64,000 nucleotides of DNA from SCTD01 sp963784675 (GTDB lineage: Bacteria > Actinomycetota > Actinomycetes > Mycobacteriales > SCTD01). A model generated the notes under the pieces. That model made no database searches and was not told where the DNA came from. It saw only the letters and a program-made list of their open reading frames with translations. This document shows, one piece after another, positions 8,957 through 19,048 of this stretch (positions are counted from its first letter, which is position 1; the number at the start of each line of letters is the position of its first letter). The stretch spans positions 1-64,000 of the forward strand of contig CAWASE010000015.1 of assembly GCA_963784675.1 (NCBI GenBank), given 5' to 3'. The position numbers and the translations under genes were made by a program.

Positions 8957-9177
8957 TGCACATCTCCCCCGTGCTCCTGCTGCGTCGCACCCTGCTCCCC
9001 CGCGACGTCCCGCATCCTGACGCGAACGACGCCTCCCGGCAAGGGTTTCGGCGCACCTAACCGGGAGCCGCCGTCTCCGACGCTCCACCGGTGCGGGGTC
9101 GACGGTCCCGCAGGACCGCCCGGCAGCGGCTGTCGACGACACTGGAGGCGACCCGTCGTCGTCCTCAGGAGCCCGCC

Positions 9178-9888
9178 GTGCCGAACGGAACCGTCCGCTG
9201 GTTCGACACCGACCGGGGGTTCGGCTTCCTGTCGACCGAGGACGGCGCGCCCGACCTGTTCGTCCATGCGTCGGAGATCACCGACGTCGGCGCCGGCCGG
9301 GTCCTCCGCGAGGGTCAGGGCGTCGAGTTCGAGGTGGGCGAAGGCGCTCGCGGTCCGCAGGCGCTCGGGGTGCGCGTCACCGGCGAGGTCGCCGCAGGCA
9401 CCGAGCTGGGGGTGCTGGCCACCGTGTCCTGGTACGAACCGGGCAAGGGCTACGGCTTCGCGGCTCCCGAAGGCGGCGGCGCCGAGGTGTTCGTGCACAG
9501 CTCGGCCATCGTCACCGGTGGGGTGCTGGCTGCCGGTCAGCGCGTGGCTTTCGTCATCGTCCCCGGGGAGAAGGGGCCGCAGGCGCAGCACGTCGTGCCG
9601 CTGGCCGGCGTCGCCGACGTGGTGCCGGCGCCGCACCGGCCGGCGCCCTCCCGCTCCGCGCGGCCGGCTGCCGGCGGCGCTCCCGCGCGAGCGGGCGAAG
9701 GCACGATGGCCCGCTACGACCCCGAGCGCGGGTTCGGTTTCGTCACGCCCGACGCCGGCGGGCCGGATCTGTTCGTGCACGTCTCGGTGGTGTCGGGAAC
9801 CGAGCCGCTGGTGGCCGGCGAGCGGGTGCGCTTCGCGGTGCGGCAGAGCGACCGTGGACCGCAGGCGGACCGCGTCGAGCGGCTCTGA
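9178..9888 (+). CDS. Triple cold-shock-domain protein
   Basis: 236 aa from the GTG at 9178, six bases after an AGGAG ribosome-binding site; an upstream in-frame extension is Arg-rich and rejected. Three cold-shock domains follow one another: residues 1-65 (GTVRWFDTDRGFGFL, DLFVHASEI), about 75-145 (VSWYEPGKGYGF, EVFVHSSAI) and about 175-236 (MARYDPERGFGFV, DLFVHVSVV). Each keeps the RNP1 and RNP2 motifs that bind single-stranded RNA or DNA. A Pro/Ala-rich linker joins domains two and three. Bacterial Csp proteins are normally a single 65-70 residue domain, so three in tandem is unusual. Likely an RNA chaperone with multivalent binding. It stands alone, divergent from the broken oxidoreductase gene. 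Confidence 0.88.
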   Translation: MPNGTVRWFDTDRGFGFLSTEDGAPDLFVHASEITDVGAGRVLREGQGVEFEVGEGARGPQALGVRVTGEVAAGTELGVLATVSWYEPGKGYGFAAPEGGGAEVFVHSSAIVTGGVLAAGQRVAFVIVPGEKGPQAQHVVPLAGVADVVPAPHRPAPSRSARPAAGGAPARAGEGTMARYDPERGFGFVTPDAGGPDLFVHVSVVSGTEPLVAGERVRFAVRQSDRGPQADRVERL

Positions 9889-9991
9889 GAGCACCCTTCC
9901 GCCGCTCGAAGGGGGAGCCCCGACGCTGACCCGGAGCCAGACCCGCTGCTCCGATCATCACCCGGATGGCCCCGGCGGAAGGAGGAAGGGC

Positions 9992-10051
9992 ATGTCATCT
10001 TTGTGCTCTCACGTCGGCTCTGCCCAGGCGGGAGCCCTGGAGGAGACGTGA
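9992..10051 (+). CDS. 19-codon leader ORF coupled to the HD-GYP gene
   Basis: An ATG at 9992 lies six bases after a near-perfect ribosome-binding site (AAGGAGG at 9979-9985). It opens MSSLCSHVGSAQAGALEET and stops at TGA 10049-10051. That stop overlaps the GTG start of the HD-GYP gene (GTGA, 10048-10051). The strong ribosome-binding site, short length and overlap suggest a leader peptide that couples or gates translation of the downstream gene. No run of a single amino acid is present, so classical amino-acid attenuation is not indicated. Confidence 0.55.
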   Translation: MSSLCSHVGSAQAGALEET

Positions 10052-11562
10052 CTGCTGGCACCGCAGCCGACCGCTGGGCCCGCCGCCGACTGATGAGCGC
10101 GGCGCTGGACTCGCTGCTGCTCGTCGGCCCTCTCGTCTGCGGAAGCCTCGCGCTGTGGCTGCTGGCGTCGCGGACGTCCGCATGGTCGTGGGGCGCCCAG
10201 GTCCCGCTGCTGCTCGCCGGCTCGTGCGCGGCGGCCGCGGTCGCGGACCGGCTGCTGCGACGGGTCCTGCCGCTGGCGACGCTGATGCGACTGACGATGG
10301 TGTTCCCGGATCGCGCCCCGTCGCGGATGAGGGTGGCCAGGCAGGCGGGGCGTCCGGACGTGCTGCGGGCCCGGTTGAGCTCTGGGGACCTCGACGAGTC
10401 CGAGGCCGCGACGGCCATCCTGGCGCTGGTCGCCGGTCTGAGCCGGCACGACCGCCAGACCCGCGGTCACTCTGAACGGGTGCGGGTCTACACCGACATG
10501 ATCAGCACCCAGCTCGGGCTCAGCGAGCACGACCGCGACCGGCTCCGATGGTCGGCGCTGCTGCACGACATCGGCAAGCTGTCCGTCCCGCCGAGCCTGC
10601 TCAACAAGCCCCGTGCTCCGAGTGCTGCCGAGTGGGCCGTCCTGCGCGCCCACCCGCAGCACGGGGCCAGCCTGGCCAGCTCGCTGCTGCCCTGGCTCGG
10701 CGTCTGGGGTGACGCGATAGCGCAGCACCACGAGCGCTTCGACGGCGGCGGCTATCCGCTCGGGCTGGCCGGCGACGACATCGCCTGGAGCGCGCGCATC
10801 ATCGCCGTGGCCGACAGCTTCGAGACGATGACCGCGGTCCGGTCCTACCGCAAGGCGATCAGCCACCGCAACGCCCGGATGGAGCTCGCGGCGTGCGCGG
10901 GGACCCAGTTCGACCCGGTCGTCGTGCGGGCGTTCCTGGAGATGTCGCTGCCCGCCGTCCTGCGCGCGATGGGCCCGGTCGCGGCCCTGCTGCAGCTGCC
11001 CTTCGCGGCCTCGATCCAGCACGCCGGGCTCCGGGCCGTCGACCCTCAGCTGTTGACGGCCGCCGTGACCGCGCCGCTGCTGGCGGTCAGCGCCACCGCC
11101 GGGCTGCACGTGCCGGTGGCGCATCCAACGCAGGGCCGGCAGAGCATCGAGCTCAGCCCGGCTGCCGCCCCGGTTCGCGTCGAGCCGGCCGCTGACGAGA
11201 GCACGCACGCAGCGCGGCCCCTCGAGGGAGCCTCCCGAGGACGAGCCACGCGGGCCGTGGCACCCGCCCACCTGGTCGTGCGCACAGCAACGGGGCGCCC
11301 GCTCACGACGTCACCGAAACTCTTCGCGGGCAACGGGCCCGGCGGCGACGGCGGTGGGGACCACCACGACGAGCGTCCGGCCGAGCCGGACAAGAAGCAG
11401 ACGAAGGCCGACCGCAAGGCTGCCAAGACCTTCGCCCGCGCCGACGAGCACGCCGCGCAGGGCGAGCACCGAGCGGCCAAGAGTGCCGCCAAGACCCACA
11501 AGAAGACCGACAAGAAGTCAGCCAGGAAAGCGACGCCGCAGGCCCCTCGCCAGCCACGTTGA
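10048..11562 (+). CDS. Membrane-bound HD-GYP domain phosphodiesterase with Lys-rich tail
   Basis: 504 aa from the GTG at 10048. N-terminal hydrophobic segments (about residues 20-75) anchor it in the membrane. The HD-GYP domain (about 135-290) has RGHSERVRVY, the metal-binding LLHDIGKL, HPQHGA and the signature HHERFDGGGYP. Known HD-GYP enzymes hydrolyse cyclic dinucleotides such as c-di-GMP; the substrate here is inferred. A low-complexity region and a strongly basic tail (KKQTKADRKAAKTFARAD and further Lys pairs) follow, which may contact nucleic acid or polyphosphate. No GGDEF or receiver domain is present. The gene is translationally tied to the 19-codon ORF before it and ends 34 bases from convergent guaA. 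Confidence 0.88.
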   Translation: MTAGTAADRWARRRLMSAALDSLLLVGPLVCGSLALWLLASRTSAWSWGAQVPLLLAGSCAAAAVADRLLRRVLPLATLMRLTMVFPDRAPSRMRVARQAGRPDVLRARLSSGDLDESEAATAILALVAGLSRHDRQTRGHSERVRVYTDMISTQLGLSEHDRDRLRWSALLHDIGKLSVPPSLLNKPRAPSAAEWAVLRAHPQHGASLASSLLPWLGVWGDAIAQHHERFDGGGYPLGLAGDDIAWSARIIAVADSFETMTAVRSYRKAISHRNARMELAACAGTQFDPVVVRAFLEMSLPAVLRAMGPVAALLQLPFAASIQHAGLRAVDPQLLTAAVTAPLLAVSATAGLHVPVAHPTQGRQSIELSPAAAPVRVEPAADESTHAARPLEGASRGRATRAVAPAHLVVRTATGRPLTTSPKLFAGNGPGGDGGGDHHDERPAEPDKKQTKADRKAAKTFARADEHAAQGEHRAAKSAAKTHKKTDKKSARKATPQAPRQPR

Positions 11563-11594
11563 CGGTCGCGGGCGCCCCGTGGTCAACCCCGCAG

Positions 11595-13156
<1,562 letters not shown>

Positions 13157-13302
13157 CTACCGCAGCGTACCGGCGAGCGGGCCCGCGGAGCGGTGGTGCG
13201 GCGGCCACGACGCAGCCCGAGGTCAGATCGCACGCACCACCCCGCGAGGAACGCCTGCCTCTCGCGTTACGAGCGGTAACAGCCCCCACCCAAGGAGCAC
13301 CT

Positions 13303-14808
13303 GTGCGCGCCACCCGCCGAGCGGTCACCCTCGCCGTCGCCAGCCTCGTCCTCGCCCCCGGCGCCACCGCGCTGCTGGCCGCGCCCTCGAGCGCCGCCTC
13401 GCTCAGCGCCACCTCGCTCAGGGCCACCTCGACCGCCCCGGTGCAGGCCTGGCTGCAGGACCGACTCGCCACGGCCGGCCCGAACGAGGTGCTGCGCGTC
13501 TTCGTCCACGCCGACACCGCGGCGCACGCGCGGCGGGCCGCGACGCTGTCCGGGCTCGGCGTCGTCGAGACCTTCGACAAGGTCGGCGTCGCTGTGGCCA
13601 CCGGGGTCCCCGCCGCCGTCCGGCGCGCGCGCGGCCAGGCGTTCGTCAGCTACGTCGAGGGCGACCGGCCGGTGACCCCGCTGCTGGCCACGAGCAACAC
13701 CGCCACCCGCGGCGCCGAGGCGGTCGCCACCCTGGACGGTCCCGACGGCTCGGACCTGGACGGCAGCGGCGTCTCCATCGCCATCATCGACTCGGGCATC
13801 GACGGTACGCACCCGTTCTTCCGGCGCGCCGACGGCACGAGCAAGGTGGTGCGCAACCTCAAGAGCGCCTGCCTGTTCGTCAACCTCGGTACCGACGCGT
13901 GCTTCGTGGACGTGCCGGGCAACGACAGCGACAGCCCGTCCCTGGGTGGTCATGGCACGCACGTCGCCGGCATCGCCGCGGGCGTCCCGACGGTGCTGTC
14001 GGACGGCACCCGGCTGCAGGGCGCGGCCCCCGGCGCCACCCTCATCGGCCTGTCGGTCGGCCAGGCCGTCAGCGTCTACGGCGGCGACAGCGGCCTGAAC
14101 TGGGTGCTCAACAACCACCTCGCCCCGTGCGGCGCTGCGGTCAGCCCGGTCGCGTGCCCGCCCATCAAGGTCACGAACAACTCCTACGGCCAGACCGGGG
14201 GCTCGGAGTTCGACGCCAACAGCGCGACGGTGAAGCTGCAGCGCGCGCTCGCCGCCGAAGGCGTCGTCACCGCCTGGGCGGCCGGCAACGACGGCGGCGA
14301 CGGCACCGGCAGCAGCCAGACCACCAACGGGCCGGGCATGGACCCGACACCGGGCATCGTCATGGTGGCCAGCTACGACGACCTGGGTACCGGCACCCGC
14401 GACGGCCGCGTCTCGAGCTTCAGCTCGCGCGGCGTCCGCAGCAGTCTGCAGACCTACCCCGACCTCTCGGCTCCCGGCAGCAACATCGAGTCGGCCTGCC
14501 GCGCCTACCTGCCCATCTGCAGCACCGGCCTGGCGCCGGCCGACGGCCCCGGCCCGCTGGACATCGGCACTTTCAACACCATCAGCGGCACCTCGATGGC
14601 CACCCCGCACATCGCGGGCATCGTCGCGCAGCTGTTCGAGGCAAACCCGACGGCGACCGCCGGCGACGTCGAGCGGGCACTCGTCGGCGGTGCTCACCCC
14701 TTCACCGACGGTGCCGACTACCAGGCCGACCCCCGCGGTGGTGTCACCAGCTTCGACAAGGGCCACGGTCTGGTCGACGTCGTCCGGGCCGTGCAGCTGC
14801 TCGGCTGA
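13303..14808 (+). CDS. Secreted S8 (subtilisin-like) serine peptidase
   Basis: 501 aa from the GTG at 13303, with AAGGAG ribosome-binding site at 13292-13297. A Sec signal peptide (about residues 1-32) is followed by an I9-like propeptide (about 45-120) and the catalytic domain. The triad is seen as Asp in AIIDSGIDGTHPF, His in GGHGTHVAGIAAG and Ser in SGTSMATPHIAGI. It ends shortly after SFDKGHGLVDVV, so it lacks any C-terminal anchor and should be released. A second subtilase with the same layout follows 413 bases downstream, so the pair are probably duplicates. Substrates unknown. Confidence 0.95.
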   Translation: MRATRRAVTLAVASLVLAPGATALLAAPSSAASLSATSLRATSTAPVQAWLQDRLATAGPNEVLRVFVHADTAAHARRAATLSGLGVVETFDKVGVAVATGVPAAVRRARGQAFVSYVEGDRPVTPLLATSNTATRGAEAVATLDGPDGSDLDGSGVSIAIIDSGIDGTHPFFRRADGTSKVVRNLKSACLFVNLGTDACFVDVPGNDSDSPSLGGHGTHVAGIAAGVPTVLSDGTRLQGAAPGATLIGLSVGQAVSVYGGDSGLNWVLNNHLAPCGAAVSPVACPPIKVTNNSYGQTGGSEFDANSATVKLQRALAAEGVVTAWAAGNDGGDGTGSSQTTNGPGMDPTPGIVMVASYDDLGTGTRDGRVSSFSSRGVRSSLQTYPDLSAPGSNIESACRAYLPICSTGLAPADGPGPLDIGTFNTISGTSMATPHIAGIVAQLFEANPTATAGDVERALVGGAHPFTDGADYQADPRGGVTSFDKGHGLVDVVRAVQLLG

Positions 14809-14899
14809 GGCGACCGCTGTTGATCAAGATCGGGTAGAACAGAGGGGGAGCCGTCGCCGGATCACCGGCCGGACCGTTCACCACCCGAAGGAGACAGTC

Positions 14900-15076
14900 A
14901 TGGGTCTGCTCGACAAGGCGAAGAACTTCGCCAAGAACAACCCCGACAAGCTCGAGTCGATCAGCGACCAGGTGATCGACAAGGGTGGCGACGCCGCGGA
15001 CAAGGCCACCGGCGGCAAGTTCGCCGACAAGATCGACGGCGCGCAGGACAAGGCCGACGACGCGATCGGCACCTGA
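14900..15076 (+). CDS. MT0933-type antitoxin-like small protein
   Basis: 58 aa from the ATG at 14900, with AAGGAGA at 14888-14894. The sequence MGLLDKAKNFAKNNPDKLES, a KGGDAADKATGGKFADKID core and an acidic/basic helical end match the Rv0909/MT0933 family (PF14013), annotated as antitoxins after the M. tuberculosis protein. It is highly charged and helical, also resembling CsbD-like stress proteins. No toxin-like gene is next to it: both neighbours are secreted subtilases. The antitoxin label is therefore family-based only, and a stress role is equally possible. Confidence 0.8.
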   Translation: MGLLDKAKNFAKNNPDKLESISDQVIDKGGDAADKATGGKFADKIDGAQDKADDAIGT

Positions 15077-15104
15077 CCGGCGCACCAGCAGGAGCACGCA
15101 CCGC

Positions 15105-15133
15105 GGGCGGGCGGGCCGACAGGCCCCCCGCCC
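15105..15133 (+). terminator. Possible hairpin terminator after the small antitoxin-like gene
   Basis: GC-rich inverted repeat: GGGCC and GGCCC arms around a GACA loop (15113-15126), with further partly mismatched G/C pairing outside. No T tract. Twenty-nine bases after the stop codon; weak candidate. Confidence 0.35.
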
Positions 15134-15220
15134 GTCGGCACGCACAGAACCTGCGCCCGTCGGGCAGGAACCGCGAGACGTCGCGGCGAAGGTGGAGGCA
15201 CCCCTAGCTCTGGAGATGCT

Positions 15221-18200
15221 GTGCTTCGCCGTGCTCTGACTGCCGCCCTGACCGTCGGCGTACTGGCCGCGTCCGCCACCGTGAGCCTGTCGCACGCCGC
15301 CGACGCGGGCCCGGCGATCCCGGTGTCCGTCGCGATCCCGCTGCCGACGTCGTGGCCTGCCGTGCCGGTGGCGGACCGCCTGCAGCCCTGGTTGGCGAGC
15401 GAGCTGACGAAGCCGGGCGACGCCCCCCTGCAGGTGATGATCAGCGGTCAGACGACGCAGGCTGCGCGCCTCGCCGCCGAGACGGCCGGCCTCACCGTGC
15501 AGCAGGTCTGGGACAAGGTGGGCATCGTCGTCGCGCTCGGCGCCCCGGCAGCGGTGCGGGCCGTCGTCGCCCTTCCCGGGGTGACCGCCGTCGAGGGCGA
15601 CCAGCCGCTGGAGTACAAGCTCGACACCGCGCACAAGGCCACGCGCAGCGACCAGGCCGCGCAGCTGTACACGACCCCCGACGGCACCCCGATCGACGGC
15701 CGCGGCGTCACGATCGCCGTCATCGACTCCGGCATCGACGGAACCCACCCGTTCTTCAACAAGAACGGCGTCAGCAAGGTCGTGGCCAACCTGAAGAACG
15801 TCAGCTGCGCCGCCGTCACGCTGAGCTCCGACGCCTGCTTCCAGCAGGTGCCCAGCAACGACACCGACACCCCGTCCGCCGGTGGGCACGGCACGCACGT
15901 CGCCGGTATCGCCGCCGGCTACCCGGTCGTCACGACCAGCCCCGCCGGCACCAAGCTGCGCGGCGCGGCACCGGAAGCTCGGCTGGTCGGCTTGTCCGTC
16001 GGTGCGGCCATCGGGCTGCTCAACGCCAACGCAGCGATGACCTGGGTCGTCGACCACCAGCGCAAGCCGTGCGCCGCTGCCACCGCCCAGGCCGGCGCGC
16101 TCGACCCGGCGTGTCCGCCCATCCGGGTCACGAACCACTCCTACGGCCCCGTCAACAGCACCGGCGCCGACAACGCCTACGACCCCAACAGCGCGACGGT
16201 CCGCATCCAGGACGCGCTCGTCGACCTCGGCGTCACGGTCGTGTGGGCGGCGGGCAACGACGGCGGCGACGGCACCGTCGCCCTCACCAACCCGCCCGGC
16301 ATGGACCCCAAGCCGGGCGTCCTGATGGTCGCCAGCTATGACGACGGCCAGACCGGGGCGCGGGACAACGCCCTGTCCGGCTTCAGCTCGCGCGGCAAGA
16401 AGACGGTCCCCGGCTCCTTCCCGGACCTCTCCGCGCCGGGGGACCTGATCACCTCGTCGTGCCGGCCCAGCCTGGCTGTCTGCCAGGGTGCCCCGTCCTA
16501 CGACGGCGGCAACTACCAGACCATCAGCGGCACGTCGATGGCCACCCCCTACACCGTCGGTGTGGTCGCCACCCTCGTGCAGGCCGACGGCAGCAAGACG
16601 CCGGGAGACCTCGAGAACCTCCTCGAGAACACGGCGCACCAGTTCACCGCCGGCGGTGCCTACGAGCCCGACCCGCGGAACCCCGGCAGCCCGACCTCCT
16701 TCGACAAGGGTCACGGGCTCCTCGACGTCACCGCCGCGATCGCCACCCTGCAGCAGCGCGCCGTCCCCGATCCGCTGCCCGGCGGCGCCGTCTGCACCCC
16801 CGATGCCCAGTTCGCCGACGCCTCCGGTGACGCCACCGGCTTCCTCGGCATGGACACCCCGCTGCCCTCGGACGATGCCCTGGACATCCGCCTGGTGCGC
16901 ATGCTCGACAGCGCCGACGGCAGCGCCGTCCAGATGTCGGCCCGCGTGACGGACCTGACTCCCCCGAGGGAGTACGGGCAGTACTTCGAGTTCGGCTTCA
17001 CCACCGCCGGCAAGGCCTACTTCCTCATCGCACAGCGACCCAACGCTCCCTCCACGGCGAACCCGTCCGGCAACCCGACGTACACCTACGGCGACTACTC
17101 CGGCCCCGCCAGCGGCCGTGTGACGCTCGGGACCGCGACCGGCAGCTTCGACGACGCCGCCGACGAGGTCAGGATCGCCCTGAAGCTGGCCGACGCCCGC
17201 CCGCCGCTGGTCGTCGGGGCCGAGGTGTCGGCCCTGAAGCTCACCACCCGTCGGATCATCGGCTCGACGGTCCCGGACGCCGACACCGCCAGCGGGAGCT
17301 GCACGTTCCGCGTCGGGGGTACCCGCACGACCGTGGAGCCGAGCGCCACCCCGACCGTCACGGTCAGCATGAACCCGTCGGCCTCCGCTGAGCCGTCGGC
17401 CTCCGCTGAGCCGTCGGCCTCGGCCTCGGCGTCGGCCTCCGCCGAGCCGTCGGCGAGCGCGTCGACCAGTACGTCGCCGTCGGCCAGTGCCTCGGCGAGT
17501 GCCTCGGCCTCGGCCTCCGCTGCGCCGTCGGCCTCAACCACGGCATCGGCGTCGGCGTCGGCGTCGGCCAGTGCGTCGGCATCGGCATCCAGCTCCGCCT
17601 CCACCGAACCGTCCAGCTCCGCCTCCACCGAACCGTCCAGCTCCGCCTCCACCGAACCGTCGGCCTCGGCCTCGGCCGCCGACGGCAGCAGTCCGTCGAC
17701 CGACCCCGGGTCGTCGAGCAGCCCCGGCTCCGCGAGCAGCCCCGCGTCGTCGACCAACCCTGCGTCATCGACCAACCCTGCGTCGTCGAACAGCCCCACC
17801 CCCGGGACGACACCCACACCGACCACCGGCCCCGCCACGACCCCCGACCCGACCCCGGGCGCGTCGGTCATGCCCAGCGCCGGGGGCAGCTCGCCGTCGG
17901 CGGCCGCCGCCGCCGCCGCAGGTCAACGGCTGTTCCCGCTCTCGACCCCGGTCCGCGTCCTCGACACGCGGGACGCCACGGGGACCGCAGCCCGCGGTCC
18001 GCAGGCCGGAGCCCTCGCGCTGGACCTCTCCTCGGTGCTCCCGTCCGGCGCCACCGCGGCGGTCCTGAACGTCACCGTCACCAACCCCGACCACGCAGGC
18101 TTCGTCGTCGTCTACCCGAGCGGCACGACCCGGCCGGGGACGAGCAACGTCAACTTCCGTACCGGCCAGACGCAGGCCAACGAGGTCGTCGTGGCGGTAC

Positions 18201-19030
18201 CGGCCAACCGGCGGGTCGTCGTGCACGTCGACTCGGCCCGGGCCAACGTCATCGCGGACCTAGTCGGCTATGCCACGCCGAACGCGCCCGCGGGCAGCGG
18301 GTTCTCCGCAGCGCTGACGACGCCGGTGCGCCTGTACGACTCGCGGACCACGAGCACCAGGCTCGTCACCGGTGAGGTGCCGATCGACGTCACCGGGCGG
18401 GTCCCGGCCGACGCCACCGCCGCCCTGCTCAACGTCACGCTCGCCGGCGCCACGCAGCGCGGCTTCGCGGTCGTCTACGCGACCGGCAGCACCCGGCCAG
18501 GGACGTCCAACGTGAACACCGAGCGCGGCCAGACGCAGGCGAACGAGGTGCTCAGCCGCATCGGGCGCAACGGCAGCGTGTCGGTCTTCCTGGACAGCAC
18601 GACCGCAGGACTCATCGTCGACCTCGTCGGTTACGTGACGCCGACCGCCGGCCCCGCGGGGTCGCTGGTGGCCCTGAGCTCGCCGCAGCGAGCCGTCGAC
18701 AGCCGCATCGGTCAGGGGACGAGCCGCGGGAGCAGGTCCGGCGACACGACCTTCACCCTGCCGGCCGGCGTCCCGGCGGCGGCGACCGCAGTCGTGCTGA
18801 ACGTGACGGCGACCGGCGGCAGCAAGCCCGGGTTCGTCACCGCCTACCCGGCCGGTGGCACGCGCCCGGGCACGTCGAACGTCAACTTCGGGACGGCGAC
18901 GGTGCAGGCCAACGAGGTGCTCACGGGCATCGGCAGCGACCGGCGGGTGACCCTGTTCGTCGGAGGTGCCGGCCGTCCCGCGACGCACCTGGTGGTGGAC
19001 GTCGTCGGCTACGTCCTGCCCCTGGGCTGA
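15221..19030 (+). CDS. Secreted S8 peptidase with Ser-rich stalk and three C-terminal beta repeats
   Basis: 1269 aa from the GTG at 15221 (GGAG five bases before). Signal peptide (1-27), propeptide, then the peptidase domain with Asp in VIDSGIDGTHPF, His in GGHGTHVAGIAAG and Ser in SGTSMATPYTVG. A beta-rich domain follows (about 520-710), then a low-complexity Ser/Ala/Glu/Pro stalk (about 717-893). Last come three homologous repeats of about 115-120 residues (about 905-1022, 1028-1142, 1150-1268), each with V(L/Y/V)D(T/S)R, LNVT, RPGTSNVN, QANEV and DLVGY. Such repeats occur at the C-termini of secreted actinobacterial enzymes and probably bind the wall or a polymer. It is the longer paralogue of the preceding subtilase. 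Confidence 0.93.
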   Translation: MLRRALTAALTVGVLAASATVSLSHAADAGPAIPVSVAIPLPTSWPAVPVADRLQPWLASELTKPGDAPLQVMISGQTTQAARLAAETAGLTVQQVWDKVGIVVALGAPAAVRAVVALPGVTAVEGDQPLEYKLDTAHKATRSDQAAQLYTTPDGTPIDGRGVTIAVIDSGIDGTHPFFNKNGVSKVVANLKNVSCAAVTLSSDACFQQVPSNDTDTPSAGGHGTHVAGIAAGYPVVTTSPAGTKLRGAAPEARLVGLSVGAAIGLLNANAAMTWVVDHQRKPCAAATAQAGALDPACPPIRVTNHSYGPVNSTGADNAYDPNSATVRIQDALVDLGVTVVWAAGNDGGDGTVALTNPPGMDPKPGVLMVASYDDGQTGARDNALSGFSSRGKKTVPGSFPDLSAPGDLITSSCRPSLAVCQGAPSYDGGNYQTISGTSMATPYTVGVVATLVQADGSKTPGDLENLLENTAHQFTAGGAYEPDPRNPGSPTSFDKGHGLLDVTAAIATLQQRAVPDPLPGGAVCTPDAQFADASGDATGFLGMDTPLPSDDALDIRLVRMLDSADGSAVQMSARVTDLTPPREYGQYFEFGFTTAGKAYFLIAQRPNAPSTANPSGNPTYTYGDYSGPASGRVTLGTATGSFDDAADEVRIALKLADARPPLVVGAEVSALKLTTRRIIGSTVPDADTASGSCTFRVGGTRTTVEPSATPTVTVSMNPSASAEPSASAEPSASASASASAEPSASASTSTSPSASASASASASASAAPSASTTASASASASASASASASSSASTEPSSSASTEPSSSASTEPSASASAADGSSPSTDPGSSSSPGSASSPASSTNPASSTNPASSNSPTPGTTPTPTTGPATTPDPTPGASVMPSAGGSSPSAAAAAAAGQRLFPLSTPVRVLDTRDATGTAARGPQAGALALDLSSVLPSGATAAVLNVTVTNPDHAGFVVVYPSGTTRPGTSNVNFRTGQTQANEVVVAVPANRRVVVHVDSARANVIADLVGYATPNAPAGSGFSAALTTPVRLYDSRTTSTRLVTGEVPIDVTGRVPADATAALLNVTLAGATQRGFAVVYATGSTRPGTSNVNTERGQTQANEVLSRIGRNGSVSVFLDSTTAGLIVDLVGYVTPTAGPAGSLVALSSPQRAVDSRIGQGTSRGSRSGDTTFTLPAGVPAAATAVVLNVTATGGSKPGFVTAYPAGGTRPGTSNVNFGTATVQANEVLTGIGSDRRVTLFVGGAGRPATHLVVDVVGYVLPLG
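17379..17692 (+). repeat. Low-complexity Ser/Ala/Glu/Pro coding repeats, including a 24-bp unit in three copies
   Basis: Short units encoding SAEPSA, SASAS and SSASTEPS are tandemly duplicated. The clearest is a 24-base unit starting at 17590, 17614 and 17638 that encodes SSASTEPS. It forms the stalk between the peptidase and the C-terminal repeats and is likely variable in length. Confidence 0.85.
17935..19027 (+). repeat. Three homologous C-terminal domain repeats (about 115-120 codons each)
   Basis: Segments starting near 17935, 18304 and 18664 share the order D(T/S)R, LNVT, PGTSNVN, QANEV, DLVGY (third copy DVVGY). The copies are diverged in DNA, so this is an old triplication, kept by selection at protein level. 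Confidence 0.8.
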
Positions 19031-19048
19031 GCACCCGGCGGACCGCGC

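Noticed and set aside
14900..15076. Toxin-antitoxin operon
   Set aside because: No toxin-like gene on either side; both neighbours are secreted proteases.
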